Below the pieces are notes generated by a model, which did no database searches, was not told the origin of the DNA, and saw only the letters and a program-made list of their open reading frames with translations. Shown here piece after piece: positions 38,808-50,757 of a DNA stretch of 64,000 bases. The stretch is from the NCBI GenBank assembly GCA_910591455.2, contig OU342816.1, positions 4,544,476-4,608,475 on the forward strand, written 5' to 3'. Position 1 is the first letter of the stretch, and every line of letters begins with the position of its first letter. Made by a program: the position numbers and the translations under genes. The DNA is from Pholis gunnellus. Lineage: Eukaryota; Chordata; Actinopteri; Perciformes; Pholidae.

Positions 38808-40177
38808 GCCCTTATAGACAAACTTCCACACACACATAAGGGTCTGCCTCAACACGTCCAGAGGGAGGAGATGAATCGAGCTGCAGAGTGTTATTTCTTT
38901 CGCCTCCATATGTGTGTCGGCGTGAGTGTGTGTGAGTGTGTGTGGGGTGTAAGTTGAGTCGTCTGGGGGCTGTGTGTCTTAGCTCAGACCAGGAGCTCAA
39001 ATGGTGATTATAGACTAGAGACTAGGTGTGGCAAGATGGGGCGGCGTCATAGGCTTTGTCTATAGTTCCCGTACAGCCCACCAACCGGGAGGAGGCTCTG
39101 CCTGTCTGTCACGGTCCGCCCTGGAGCCATGCTCAGTCTGGGATTGAACGAGCTGCTGCATGGGGCTGAACCGCTACCTCAAACCGAGACCCAAGCCACG
39201 GTGAATCAGACGAGCACAAGTTCAAGAAGCTCGAGGGAACCTTTGTAGCCAGATACAAGAACATGACCAAGTGAAGAACTGCTGGAGCATATCTCTTTTT
39301 CTTTCTTTGTTTTTTTTAGTTTTTTTTTTACAACCCTCATTTATTCATGATAAAGATTTTTGAAAGAGAAACCCCAAAAAAAAGAAGCCAGACTTCTGTG
39401 GAGTTCCAGCTGAGTAACAAACCTTTTGAAGAGGTTTTCCTTTTTTGCGGGAATTCAAAAAGAGCCTCTTGATTTTTATTTTTTTTCTGATTCAAAGGAT
39501 ACGATTTCAATGATAAAACCATTTGGAATATGGGACTTTTAATCTATGATTTGGACCACAGGGACAGGCAACTATGTTTTTGTGCTCAGCTCTGGGTAAT
39601 TTTGATAAGTATGTCACATTTATTCCGTTTGTTCCACGATGATTCTGCCCTACTTTGATTGTGCTGTCGTAACTCGGGTGCTGAGCTATGTTGACTTGTT
39701 TTTCTCAAGTGCAATGCGATGGATAACAAGTGTGTGTGCGCTCCTCAAATACAAACACAAGTTTTAGTCTGTAGCTCAGCTTTGCCTCTGCGTCCCCTGA
39801 GAGTTTGTATCTTCGTCATGTGCAGTTCAAACAGCTGAATAGCCAAACACTGACTGAGTGTGTTGTTACGGTTGCCGGATAAAGACCACGTGTCGCACAC
39901 CTTGACAATGTGAACGACCTGTTCCATCGGATAGCCGGTTCTCTGGATGCTTTACATGTATTGACCAGTTGTCATCTGATTAGTGTGTGTTGACCTTCTC
40001 ACCTCTTCCTCTCCACGGCCGACTGAGCACACCTCTGCGACTTCCTGCTTACACCTCGTTTATGGTTTTGATTCACTGACCCCCCCCTCCCCCTCGCGTC
40101 TCTCTTTTCCTCCCATATTATATCTTTAATTATCTCTTTCTATTTAAAAAAAGAGACTGTATTTTAAAGGTTTGACC

Positions 40178-40204
40178 TCTTTCTTCTCCTTCTTCTCTTC
40201 ACAG
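40178..40204 (+). other. Splice acceptor (pyrimidine tract and CAG) of tmem132e exon 2
   Basis: A long C/T run (CTCTTTCTTCTCCTTCTTCT, then CTTCACAG) ends at 40204 immediately before the open frame. A second CAG ends at 40213. Using it would drop three codons and keep the frame, so a tandem acceptor is possible. Both choices require one codon base from the upstream exon. Confidence 0.85.
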
Positions 40205-41168
40205 CTCTTGCAGGTAAAATCTCTCCCACCAGCTCCGATGCTCTCCTCAGCTCCTCAGCGGTGACCGCCAGTCCCTCGCCGCCCAATGTGTACCTCCCCG
40301 CCAACTTCAAAATGTCCAATGCACAACTGGCTTTCTTCTTGCGGGAGGCTCAGATCACAGGACCGACAGTTGGCGGCGGCAGGGGCAGCGGAAGCCCGAG
40401 CACTGGACACCCGCTGCAGCGCTCTGAGAGTTTCGTGGTTTTCCAGACAAAAGACCTCCCCGCCATCAACATAACCTTCGGGCCTTTTGCCCGGGACCAG
40501 GCCCTGTCCAAGGAGTTGCTCCAGCCAGCCAGCCCGCTGGATATTCCTGGCCAGCTGACCGTTAACTGGAAGGTGAGGGCCTTCATTGTCCAGGCGCGGG
40601 TCTTCTCCAACAACCCCACGGTCCAGGTGTTTTTCTACATCGCCGGCCGCGACTGGGACGACTTCAAAGCTCAGGACCAGCTGCCCTGCGTCCGTCTGCA
40701 CGCCTTCCGGGACGTCCGCGAAATCAAAACCTCCTGCCGCATGAAAGGCAACCTGGCGCAGTGCTTGGCCCAGCTGGAGCTGCCCCCGTCCTGGTTTAAC
40801 ACCAACGTGGCCCCGCTTGGTCGGAGGAAAGGCTCCACCGACGGGCTCTTGGATGGGCTCACCAGCGAGACCCTTCAGGCGGAGCTCTACTACACGCTCC
40901 ACGGGCCCAGTCTGGATGGGGAGTGCATTGAGGGCTCAGGTCATAGAGGTGGTGGTGTTTCCAGGGGAGAGCCTCTGTCACAGCACCCCCTGCTGCGCAT
41001 CGGGAGCATCAGCCTGTACCAGGCCAGCCAGGAGCAGCTGCTGGTGGACAAGCAGCTGGACAAGAACATGTTCCTCAGGCTGCCCGAGAAGCCCCTGAAG
41101 CCCGGAGAAACCCTCAAAATCTTCCTCTACCTGATGCCAAACTCCACTGTGGAGCAGTTCACCCTCAG
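40205..41168 (+). CDS. tmem132e: TMEM132E, exon 2 (partial CDS, internal exon)
   Basis: This is an internal exon of 964 nt: 2 nt finish a split codon, 320 full codons follow, then 2 nt of a split Arg codon. It encodes the extracellular N-terminal region of a TMEM132-family type I membrane protein. Seen, counting the first full codon (40207) as residue 1: AFFLREA near 42-48, a Gly/Ser-rich insert near 54-67, QRSESFVVFQTKDLP near 71-85, LTVNWKVRAFIV near 117-128, AGRDWDDF near 146-153, LPCVRLHAFRDVRE near 159-172, ELYYTLH near 226-232, QHPLLRIGSISLYQ near 259-272, and EKPLKPGETLKIFLYL near 294-309. Cysteines sit at 161, 177, 186 and 240. N-glycosylation sequons are N88 (NIT) and N312 (NST). The motif series is the TMEM132 N-terminal domain, and the wording fits paralogue E better than A-D as I recall them. 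Known of the family: human TMEM132E is linked to recessive deafness DFNB99. The signal peptide must lie in exon 1, which was not found. The exon is much richer in CpG than its flanks. Confidence 0.9.
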
Positions 41169-41174
41169 GTAGGG
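41169..41174 (+). other. Splice donor of tmem132e exon 2 (CAG|GTAGGG)
   Basis: The frame would stop at TAG (41170-41172) if unspliced. A good donor, CAG|GTAGGG, splits the final Arg codon after its second base. In TMEM132 proteins the conserved FTLR stretch falls at this kind of position, which supports the call. Confidence 0.88.
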
Positions 41175-43125
41175 TCTCCTTTAAAATATATGCTGATGAC
41201 ATACTCTGATTGCTTCCAAATGTATTCTGTTTCCATCCATTTTCTGTGTTTATACTCACACATTGAAAAAAGAAGTAGTGATCAAGCTGTATACATGCAC
41301 AGCAGAAGCTCAGTCTGAGGATTTTCCTGTTCCTGTGCAATCATGTACACAAGAGTTATAGCTGGATAAATGGTTCGCCTGGTTCCTGGCAGACCTCAAC
41401 CAACATTAGTCATTTCCCTCCTGTCTTGAACTGCAGGCTTATATCTCCCTTTATAATTATATCCACACTTCCGCAATTTGTCTCCACGCAGTGTGAACGC
41501 TGCATCTTGTGCAGTCCCCGGTGAGAGGGGCTTATAAGAAATATAGGATTTGCATGTCCAAATAGCCCCCCATTAATGGGACAATTATCACAGCGCTGGG
41601 TGTCTTCATTAAAGTCGGAATAATCAGCCTCGTTCAAAAGCAGCGTAATTAGATAAAGGTTTTTGCATATAGCCTCAAAATGAATTGCAGCGTTTTTAGA
41701 AAAGCACATGATCACACTGTGCATGCAAGTGTTGCCATGTGCCACGTAATACTAATTCATGCAACATTCTCTGCAGGGCCACTTATGTTCATTTTAGGTC
41801 CAAAGAGTCAAATGAGCATGTAATCACGTATTTCATCCTTCTCATTAATTTCTACTTGGCTGAGCACCGTGATGTGCCAGCAGTAATTAAAGTCAGGTAA
41901 GATAGAAAGAAGTGGAAGACAGAGTTAACGTGTAGCAGCACTGTGCGGTTCACCTTTTGAAGTGGTGGCTGAACATCCACACATTTCTTTTTTTTCCTCT
42001 CAGGACTGGATCGTATGAATAATTTGCAGTGAAATGCTGCTCAAAGCAGTTTGGTGTTTTAAAGGCACAGGTAACGGTTGTGGATCACATATTGAAATGC
42101 ATTGCTACAGTACACTGTGGTTTTCAATGCTCACGCAGAGAAGAAACCGTGTTATCGTTGACTATGTCTCACACATTCTTCTACATATGTTGCACATGTC
42201 TGCTGGTGATGCAGCTGCACGTTTCCTCTTCACAGTAACACTATCTGCTGCTCATTATCTGAGAAACACACACACTTGTTGTTGTGAAAAGTCGCCCACA
42301 CATTTAACATGCCAGTTAAAGGAAATTGTCGTCATGTTTAAATACATGTAATACTCATTTGCATGCAAAAAAGTCACTGAAATCCAAAAACCTTTCTCAT
42401 AAAATGAAATTCTATCACTCCATATACTATTAACCGGGATTAACTATATGAAATGCATTGCTTCACTGCATCATCCTGGAATCAAAATAATTGTTTAGTG
42501 TTAATGTTTGCAGTTTGTTCTCATATTGCAAATGCAATCCAAATGTCTTCATTTTATGAGTCCATCAAACTACACAATTATAACTCTATTTGGGCGCATA
42601 GTGTACATTGAGGAACAATCATAATCTTTGCTTTCATTTAATTCATATCTTGCACACTGATTATATGGAGCTATATGATGGAGTATCATGAGGCCTGGAT
42701 CATCCTGCATGGGGGCAAACCCCTCCATGACCCCGGCTCCAAACACCCATCAGCATGTTAGTTGATGTGGAGAACTCTCTTTTAGCTCTGCTTTTGGTCT
42801 CCACCAGCTCCTGGAGGATAATTGGTCTCTTTAACTGCTAAATGTTCCACTGTGTTCACCTGCTAGTTGCTACTCTGTGTGTCTGTTTATTGGTGGATTG
42901 GAACACATAGTCTAATTTACTTTTATAGCTTTTTTTTTTTTTTGCAAACAGCTGCCTGCTGTGGCCGTTAACGACACCAACACATCCTCAAAGTAATGAG
43001 TCAAATACTGCAGCCTGGCCGGTGCTCCTAAGCTTCATGCTGTGCCGCTCTACGTGCCCCTCTGGAGTCAGCTTTGGACGTTTTCAGGGACAATATGTCA
43101 TTATGCACTGGCTACATGCATAGCG

Positions 43126-43285
43126 TCACAGGTAGTTAGGTTTAGGCAACAAAACCTCTTAGTTAGGTTAGCGTGGTTGATGTTAACTTGACTGACGTGC
43201 CAAAATGTCCATGTTTACTTTAAGTGTCATGTAGGACATGAACAGAGGTCTCCTGGATGTTTGTTTGTGTGTCACCCCCACCCAT
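43126..43285 (+). repeat. Family C fragment
   Basis: TAGTTAGGTTTAGGCAACAA, CTTAGTTAGGTTAGCGTGGT, GGACATGAACAGAGGTCTCC and TGGATGTTTGTTTGTGTGTC. The last two blocks are the same closing motif seen near 15360, 50920 and 63630. Confidence 0.55.
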
Positions 43286-44619
43286 GCCACCATTCAGATG
43301 GTACAACTTGAACCATACAAGGAAAATAAGTAAATAAACAGATATAGAAATAATACACAATCGCGTATAATAGTCATAGTTTAAGAAAGAAAATAAAAAA
43401 TGTAAAGATACATTTTTGGGGCACTGACATGCATAAAATCATTTGATACATTGTTTTTAAAAAATATATAGACTATAGCTGCTTTAAGTACTCAGCAGGT
43501 CTGCAGGAATACCACCTGTAGTTGATTTGCAGTGTGTCAGTTAGCATTTGAAAATGCACAACCTAAAATAAAAGGTTAACACGACAGGATATAGTAGGTA
43601 ACAAATAATAATCAAATGTCTATAAAGTCTCTTACAAACAGACAACCATTAGTGGCAATCAATTTGCTGGCTGTTGTGTTTTCTGTGTCTCAGAAGGACC
43701 ATAATGGCTGTAACAATAAATAATATTTGTCGACGTTAAATTTCTGAGTTTGAGCCTCTGCTGGAACAAGAGGCTCAGCTCGGCGCTCCCTGCTCTTTCC
43801 TCTCCTCGGTTGTCAACACAATATTCAGGGTGAGAGAATAAATGATTATTTTCACCTGACAAAGCTTGAGGAAAGAGTTTTTCTCTGCTCGTAGGCGTGA
43901 AGGCAGCGGGGAGAAGAGGAGCGCAAGGAACCTAATAATACCGACTAACTCAGCAACGATGATGAAACACACTGTAAATATGATTGTTGAAATCGTAACG
44001 GAATCTCCTGCAGACTGAAATTTTTAGATAAGCGGGATATTAATTAAGCCTCAATAATTCAATAAGCTCCAAGGAAAAACCAGTGTAGAAATTCTCCCTG
44101 CAGAAATTATTAATAGTTAATCCTCACGGTGGGAGGAATCACTATTAATAAACCAAAACCTCCAAAGGTTATGACCCAAACACCGGCACACTTTTTGTAA
44201 TTCTTATCAGAATTATTTAAAAATACTTTAAACACATAAACAATGACCCTGTTGATTTCCGCAGTGATAACTTCCACATATAGCGAAAGTAAAAACTTCA
44301 TTCTTTATATCCGTTCAATAAAACCTCGCCTTGATGCATTTGTGAATACAGATGTTATTGTATCTTCACAGCTACAGCTCTGATTGTTTCATTTCGTACG
44401 CTGGGCCTCTGGCCACAGCAGTTTACAAAACATGCATTGAGCAGCGAAACAGTTTGTGTATCTCCACCTGAAACATTAGGTCAGAGTTCATACACTTCAT
44501 ATTTCACCATCATATCCTAAAAATCAATAGTTTAGAAGGAACGATGCCAAAATGTTTAATCAAGATGCAACAAGTGCAATTTGGGACTTTTGCTTTGTAA
44601 TTTTATAGCACTAGTCTGG

Positions 44620-45072
44620 TGCATGGATGGATTACTGAACGGGCTTACTGGGCACAGGCACAAGGGCCCAAAGTGTCAGGGGCCCCACCGGTCCCCCTTA
44701 CAAAATGTCACTCAAAGAGAGGAAACCAGGAAGAAATTTAAAATGACCTCAAAGAAACATAAAACGACTACAGAGAGACAACAAAGTGACCAAAGCAACT
44801 ACGAAGAGAAACAAAACATCTACAAAGAGACTGAAAATGACAACAAAGGAACATAAAATAACTACAAAGAGACTCAAAATGACTACAAAGAGTTACAGAA
44901 AGACAACCAAGAGACCAAACCCACCACAAAGAGACACAAAACTACTACAAAAAGAGCTAAAACAACCACAGACAAAAATACAAAAAGACCAAAACAATTA
45001 CAAAGTGACACATACCAGCTATAAAGAGTCTGTCTGTGCCCAGGGGCCCATTGTCTCATTATTGTTGCAGTG
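44620..45072 (+). repeat. Dispersed element with ~21-bp AAAGAGAC internal repeats, copy A
   Basis: Opens GGATTACTGAACGGGCTTAC, CACAAGGGCCCAAAGTGTCA and GGGGCCCCACC. It then holds ~15 diverged units of AAAATGACTACAAAGAGAC(AC) and closes TGCCCAGGGGCCCATTGTCT. The reverse complement of the same layout lies at 47505-47857. Lys/Thr-rich frames (44581-44856 and 44786-45136) come only from the 21-bp period. Confidence 0.75.
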
Positions 45073-46278
45073 CAAAACAAAGGTGGAGAAACCTGATATG
45101 TGTCTCAATCATGGTTCAGAACAGACAAAACAGTGATTAGGATTTTTTTTTAACAATAATAATTTACTGGCTTTTCTGGTAAAAGGCGCTTCTGTGCACT
45201 TTAATGATTCAACAAAATGAAGCAGACTTCTTGACTGGTGTGATCAGTTATTTGCAAGTAAAAAACATCCAGTTACAGTTTAATCTGTCTTTTTTTAAGC
45301 TGAAACAAAGGCCACAATAACCCATTTCTCACTAGTTGTTGTCATTTTTGGTCCTATAAATTAGCTGGAATCATACATTCTTGAGTTAATGCTCTGGTTT
45401 TCGATTTGTGTGTTTTATTTAAAGATATTCTCACAGTCCTTCCACCTTGCAGAGTAGAGTGCTAACCATTCATTATCACACTCCCAACCCCAGGAATGCC
45501 AAGCATTCTGTCTTCACACCGTCAGAGCAACGTTTACGCTCCCTCCGCCTCGCCCCTCTCTAAGATGTTTGATCTAGTGTCAGTCGTAGTATTCTCTTCT
45601 CACAAAGCTACAAAACGCATTGTTCTTCACGTCTACTGACGTACGCCTTCATCTGAGATCTAGATTACAAAATATGTCATTAAGTCAGAGAAAGGAGTTG
45701 CTGTGGGAATGTGCCAGTCATGCTTCTGATTTTTTTTATTGTATTGTGACAAAGTTACAGCGAGGCTTTGTAGTACAAGCGGAGGGCTTTGTCTCATCCC
45801 CCCCGTCGCCTGAAACATTTAGCTGACCGTGTTCGCATCCGCTCACCGCTGCACTTCTCAGGCAGGCGGCCTCGCTGAGCCCCTCACAGGGATGGAAAAT
45901 GATGAAGTGATAAAACAGGAGAGTTAAAAAAAAGAGATGCGGCCGAGAGAAGAAAAGCCCACTTCCAGCCTCCTGAGTGACTCGACTCAATCGGGCGTGA
46001 ATTCAATAGTTCTGGAAGCCAACCGTCGAGTCGTCCCAGCACATCGAGGAAGACGATTAAAGATGCAATAAGGGGGCGTCTCTAAAGATGAATCAGAAGG
46101 CCTTCCCTTCCTGCTCCGACTCCTCTCCCGTTTGCCTCTGTCGCTCTTCGCAATTTCTTTCTCCTTTGCAGTCGTCCAGCTTTGAAGATCTGTGACTTGT
46201 TATTGCAGATGATGGCGTGGGCCGGGCAGGGCAGAGCCGCATGTGGCCACTTGTGGAATCTGCCCTAGTTTTCCCGCT

Positions 46279-46303
46279 TGTGTATGTGTGTGTGTGTGTG
46301 TGT
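46279..46303. repeat. (GT)n microsatellite
   Basis: A short GT run. Confidence 0.88.
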
Positions 46304-47504
46304 CATGCTACAAGATGGGGAGTAGCGGCGCGTCATATTTGGATACCATGGCAATGCCATGATAGTAATATGGGTGGCTGTATTTGATGTTATCTAGCGT
46401 GCTCTGCGTGTCAACGTGCAGAGTGATGTTTCTTTCGTGGATATCATCATCTTTGGATCGTGCCACTGAAGTGACTCCTTCCTCATCAACTTGTGCTTCT
46501 TTGCAGGGGAAAAAAAAATGCACACATGTTGCACAGAATGTAATATTTTTTGACAGATGCTTACAGTTTTGGACGGAGGATTCGATGCCACAACGCTGGA
46601 TGCGCTCATTAGAAGTGATCTCTGAGAAGTGCTCGGCACCAACAGCAGAGACGCTGGTACAATGTCAGTGATCTCACAGGGGGCCACTTCGACTGCACTG
46701 ACATTTTGGGTGAGAAAGGGTTTTTTATTTTACCTGCTCATCTGGCTTATTGACAGAACATATGTGTAACAACGGCTCAAATCACAGTCAGCAGCCGGAG
46801 GCTCTCGGGGAATACTGTGATGAAAATCAGCTTTAGATACCGTTTCGCTTCAGGTTTTGTAAAGCTTCACTAATCAGTATTTATGTTTTTTTTATATTCA
46901 TAATTGCTCAAATTAATACATATAATGTGAGACGTGGCTCTTATATTATAGTGATGAACCCACAGAGAGTTGCCAATTAGCTCGTTTGAGTTTTCCCACC
47001 CACGAATCTCCACCTGCAGCAGACAGCTGTGTTGTTTTTAATTTTTTTAGCAAAAATGCTGTGATAAATCTCAGTAAACTTTCAATGCATAAGCATGTCT
47101 TGTTACTCTGCTGTCACTCGTGGCTCGTGGGACTATCCGTCACAGCTTCAAGGACACATAAGCAATTTCCCCACTAAATACAAAGCTTGAGCCGATGAAT
47201 CATTCTAACGACTTGTGATGTCTGATAGCCTTTTCTCATCAGTTCTCCCCGTGCATTTACTTAAAACTGTCTCCACATAAGCGCTACACTGTGTAATAAC
47301 TCAGCTCCTTCTCATGTTCTGTCAAAAGATCTCTGATTGGCTGGAGTCCCGACTGGGTCAGATGGAGGAAATGCGCTACATTAAGTGGTCAATCTTGAGG
47401 CTCCCAGGGTTTGTTCTCATACAGTGTAGTTTGATGGTGATTGTAATGACACAATTGACACAGTAGGTCATTTTAATGAGCCAAACGTGCTGCGTCTGCT
47501 GCAT

Positions 47505-47857
47505 GGGCAGTGTATGAGACATTGGGCCCCTTGGCACAGACATTCGAAAAACCCTAACCACTGTCTCACCTTGGTCATTACACATGTCGCTGTGATATTT
47601 TGTCTCTTTGTGGTCATTTTGTGTCTCTTTGTAGATGTGTTATATCTCTTTGTGGTCATTTTGTGTCTCTTTTTAATTGTTATGTGTCTCTTTGTAGTTA
47701 TTTTCAGTCTCTTTGGGGTCATTTTGTGTCTCTTCCTGTTTGGTTCGTGTCTCTTTGAGTGACATTTTGTAGGTGAAGTTGCGGGGGGGGGGGGCCCCTG
47801 ACACTTTGGGCCCCTGGGCCTGTGCCCGGTTGGCCCGTTCAGTAATCCATTCGTGGT
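47505..47857 (-). repeat. Dispersed element with ~21-bp AAAGAGAC internal repeats, copy B (inverted)
   Basis: On the minus strand: GGATTACTGAACGGGCCAAC, CCCAGGGGCCCAAAGTGTCA, GGGGCCCC and a 12-C run, then ~10 units of AAAATGACCACAAAGAGACA, closing GCCAAGGGGCCCAATGTCTC. It faces copy A across ~2.4 kb. Confidence 0.75.
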
Positions 47858-48602
47858 CTGCTGCTTTACAATCTGACAGATCATTTGGAAAAAATGAATG
47901 GGTCAGCTTTAAGCAGCAGCTTAGGTCACTGCATGCATGTAAATGCAGTCAGTGACGAGCTGCTGATGCAGATTTTGGTGACTCGTTGACATTTTGGCTG
48001 AAGTAAACAGCCTCGTTGCAGTGCAAACACATAAACTATATTCATACTATTCTCATCGGTGTACACTGTACGAGGCTCTGGGAAACACTGCAGTACTCCA
48101 CAGCCTTGGGTACAACATGCAGTATTCAAATGCCCTGGCTCCAGATAAAGCCTCGAGGAGGGAAAGCGCAGTGGAAGCCAGGGAGAGTGACCCACATTCA
48201 GCAGTAGTGGCTTCATCCCCGGCAGCTAGATAGGCTGCTCGCCCCTCGTTGGGGGAACATTGCAACTTCCTGACCTCAGCCTCTGCTTCCCGCCAGCTCC
48301 CCATGCCTCCCTGCGCTCCACGTTCCCGCGTCTCATCGTCACTGTCGGCTCGTCTTTTCCCGATTGCCTTGATGGGAAAAGTCAGCGTTCGTATCGTATG
48401 ACCGGGGAAGTGATGCCTTTGCCCCGGGCCGTCTTGTCACGACACATCTGGTGACACGGGGGAACCGCTGTTGATCGACGCTCTGATAACGGAGGAGAGG
48501 GGGCCGGGAGAGTCTTGCTCGCCTCAAAATGCTTTTCACTTTCACGATAATAAAGAGAAGCCTCTCCATTAGGCCATATTGGACTTCTACTTCCTCTACT
48601 GC

Positions 48603-48640
48603 TTCCCTCCTTCCTTCCCTCCTTCCTTCCCTTCTTTCTT
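48603..48640. repeat. (CCTT)n pyrimidine tract
   Basis: CTTCCCTCC/TTCC units, all C/T for ~38 bp. Confidence 0.85.
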
Positions 48641-50757
48641 AACCGTGAACACGTTATTTGAGGTCAAACAGCAGGCGGGGGGGGAAGTATTTACCATTGT
48701 GATCTTTAATAAGTGTGGGTCCCCTCTGGAAAGCCGTTGGCACAAGTCACAAAAGGGGGGATATGCTGTGTGCCAAGATTTTAATGAAATGGGCTGTTTT
48801 GAGCTCGAGTTAGTTTTTTAACGCTTAAAGAAAGTTGCATGTGTCAGCTCTCTACGCCGGGCGAAATGCAGACATTTATGCAGGTTTGTTCCAGTGCTTG
48901 GCTACTACTAAAGTAATTCAGCCCTTTTTCTAACCTTGAATAGGCAAGCGGAGTAACTTTGTTTCGGTAATTCTAGTGTATGCGCATGACAGACTCTTAC
49001 TTTAGGCCCGTATCTACTGAGGGCTTTTTAGTATGCTCAGCAAGTCGCTGACTGTTGGTTCGGTTTTCAGACAAACAAACCCAAGCACAACCAATTTAGT
49101 TAGATATTCTACTGAACGCAACCCAAACCCACAAAGGTCATCCGGGTCAAGTACACAGCTGTAAACTCATTAGGCATTTACACATACTATATGTGCATAT
49201 CCATACCTTTTTCCATCCCACTGCTCCGGCCTGGTAATACCCACATTTGTTAACACAGCCAGTGTTCTGAAAGTGCTGCAGAAGATGGTTTAATCAGCGC
49301 CCATTTTCCCAATTAACCACTTCATCAAACTTCAGTGAACTACCTCTGACACTCTTAATTGGGCTGGACCTTAGTGATGTGCTCCGGCTCATTTTTGGGG
49401 GAAACCATTTCACATACGCTTTTTCACAATTTTTAAACCGTATGTTTGCGGAGAAAATTGCACAGTTTCATTCTTATCGTCTATTCCCACTGCTGAGTAT
49501 CAGCGTGCAGCCCTTATTGTAGTCTAAATTGCTTTCATTAATCATGTTTTAATTAATATAATGTATAGTGCTACGGAGTGCTGTTCCTTGGAGCTCTCTG
49601 TTCAGTTCTTTTGCATCAGTTTGGTTCTTCAACAGAAGATTGGCAATGAAAACAGAGATGTAAAGCATTTCATTGTTCTTCTGAAAGCTGTAATCTCAGA
49701 GCCGCTGTATGTGTCAGAGATTGGTGACACATGCAAATCTTCATTTCATATTCATGTCATGTTATGAACTTCTTTTCTTCTACATTCAACTCACATGCTC
49801 ATAAAGGTCTCATGCTTTGGGAAGTCAGTTGATCAAATTGTTTGTCTGACAGATGCATAAACACAAGCAGACCTGAGGATTTTCTGCACTTTTCGCTTTT
49901 CTTTTTAAGCATATTTGAATATTTCCAAATCCTCCTGCAGACTGCGGTGGTTTATGGAGGGAGTCTGACACAGAAATTGACAAAAGCTCAGAGCTCTTCG
50001 TTTCCAAGGTAATCAAACAAGCAGTCGTCAGGTATAAAAAAAATGTCTTTTTCATTTGACTGCACAAGCTTACGTTTTATCTTGGTAAATTCATTTCCCC
50101 GCGCTCCAAATGAAACTGCAAAATCTTTCAATCACCAAATGTGTTTGTTCTCTTTCCAAACATATTTCTTTGTTTTCTTCTGGACAGCTTCATGTTCAGT
50201 CCCCCCAGAAAATTTGTCGTGCTGCCGCTCAAGTTGTGAAATATTTTGACATCCCTCCAGGAATGCAGATGTATTTTTCTCACAGCATACTGTATTTAAG
50301 TCTGTAGTCGAGTCTATGTGGTATTTTACTGTGTCGGCAAGACGTGTTTGCGTATTATTTAATAGTCCTGATGATGCTAACAGAGAAGAAATATGGGAGG
50401 AATTATGCTTCTAATTCTCTGAATTATAATTTGTGACTCAACACTAAAAGCTGCATCCTTCATGGGTTGATAATTGTGCAATAAAATAGAAAATTTGAAC
50501 TTTTTTGACAGCTGCTTCCAATTCAGTCGCCAGAAAGAAACGTTGGTATTGAACATTCCTGCGACCCAACGGGATATGTTGAATGTCGCAGTTTCTGAAC
50601 CACAAATATGATTCATGAATAAATTTCATATCTCGTTTCATTCTTGCAGAAACGCACAATGCTTTGTGCTTAACGATGCAAAAACTACTTGGTCATGGTT
50701 AGAAAAAAGATCATGTGTTGTATTAAAGGATAAAGTAGCGGAACAACCAACAATGAA

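Larger units (their letters stand above)
37740..39260 (+). other. GC/CpG-richer, microsatellite-rich stretch 1-2.5 kb before exon 2
   Basis: Compared with the AT-rich surroundings, this stretch has repeated CpG-containing segments (37.79-37.83, 38.01-38.05 and 39.04-39.20 kb), a GC-box-like GGGGCGGC near 39039-39046, three CA runs and a purine-rich block. It could hold an alternative promoter or a 5' untranslated exon. I see no TATA box, and no start exon compatible in phase with exon 2. Evidence is compositional only. Confidence 0.25.
1..40204. other. Non-coding flank: intron 1 and/or 5' flank of tmem132e
   Basis: No second coding exon could be recognised on either strand here. The sequence is AT-rich, with stops in all frames outside the repeat arrays. 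Listed separately are the dispersed repeats, microsatellites and a GC-rich stretch near 37.7-39.3 kb. Stretches where I see nothing beyond unique-looking non-coding sequence: 186-2479, 2776-4148, 4532-5432, 5681-7244, 8276-12937, 13041-15194, 15506-17266, 18711-23562, 24151-26029, 26851-29439, 29721-31719, 31893-34852, 34875-36173 and 36192-37194. Whether this is all intron 1 depends on where exon 1 lies, which the window does not show. Confidence 0.7.

Noticed and set aside
39129..39210. A short frame starting ATGCTCAGTCTGGG with a nearby GTGAAT donor as a first coding exon
   Set aside because: The encoded peptide has no hydrophobic signal segment, and the donor is weak. A TMEM132 first exon should supply a signal peptide.
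44581..45136. Lys/Thr-rich frames as proteins
   Set aside because: They arise from the 21-bp AAAGAGAC repeat. The inverted copy at 47.5-47.9 kb gives the same kind of frame.
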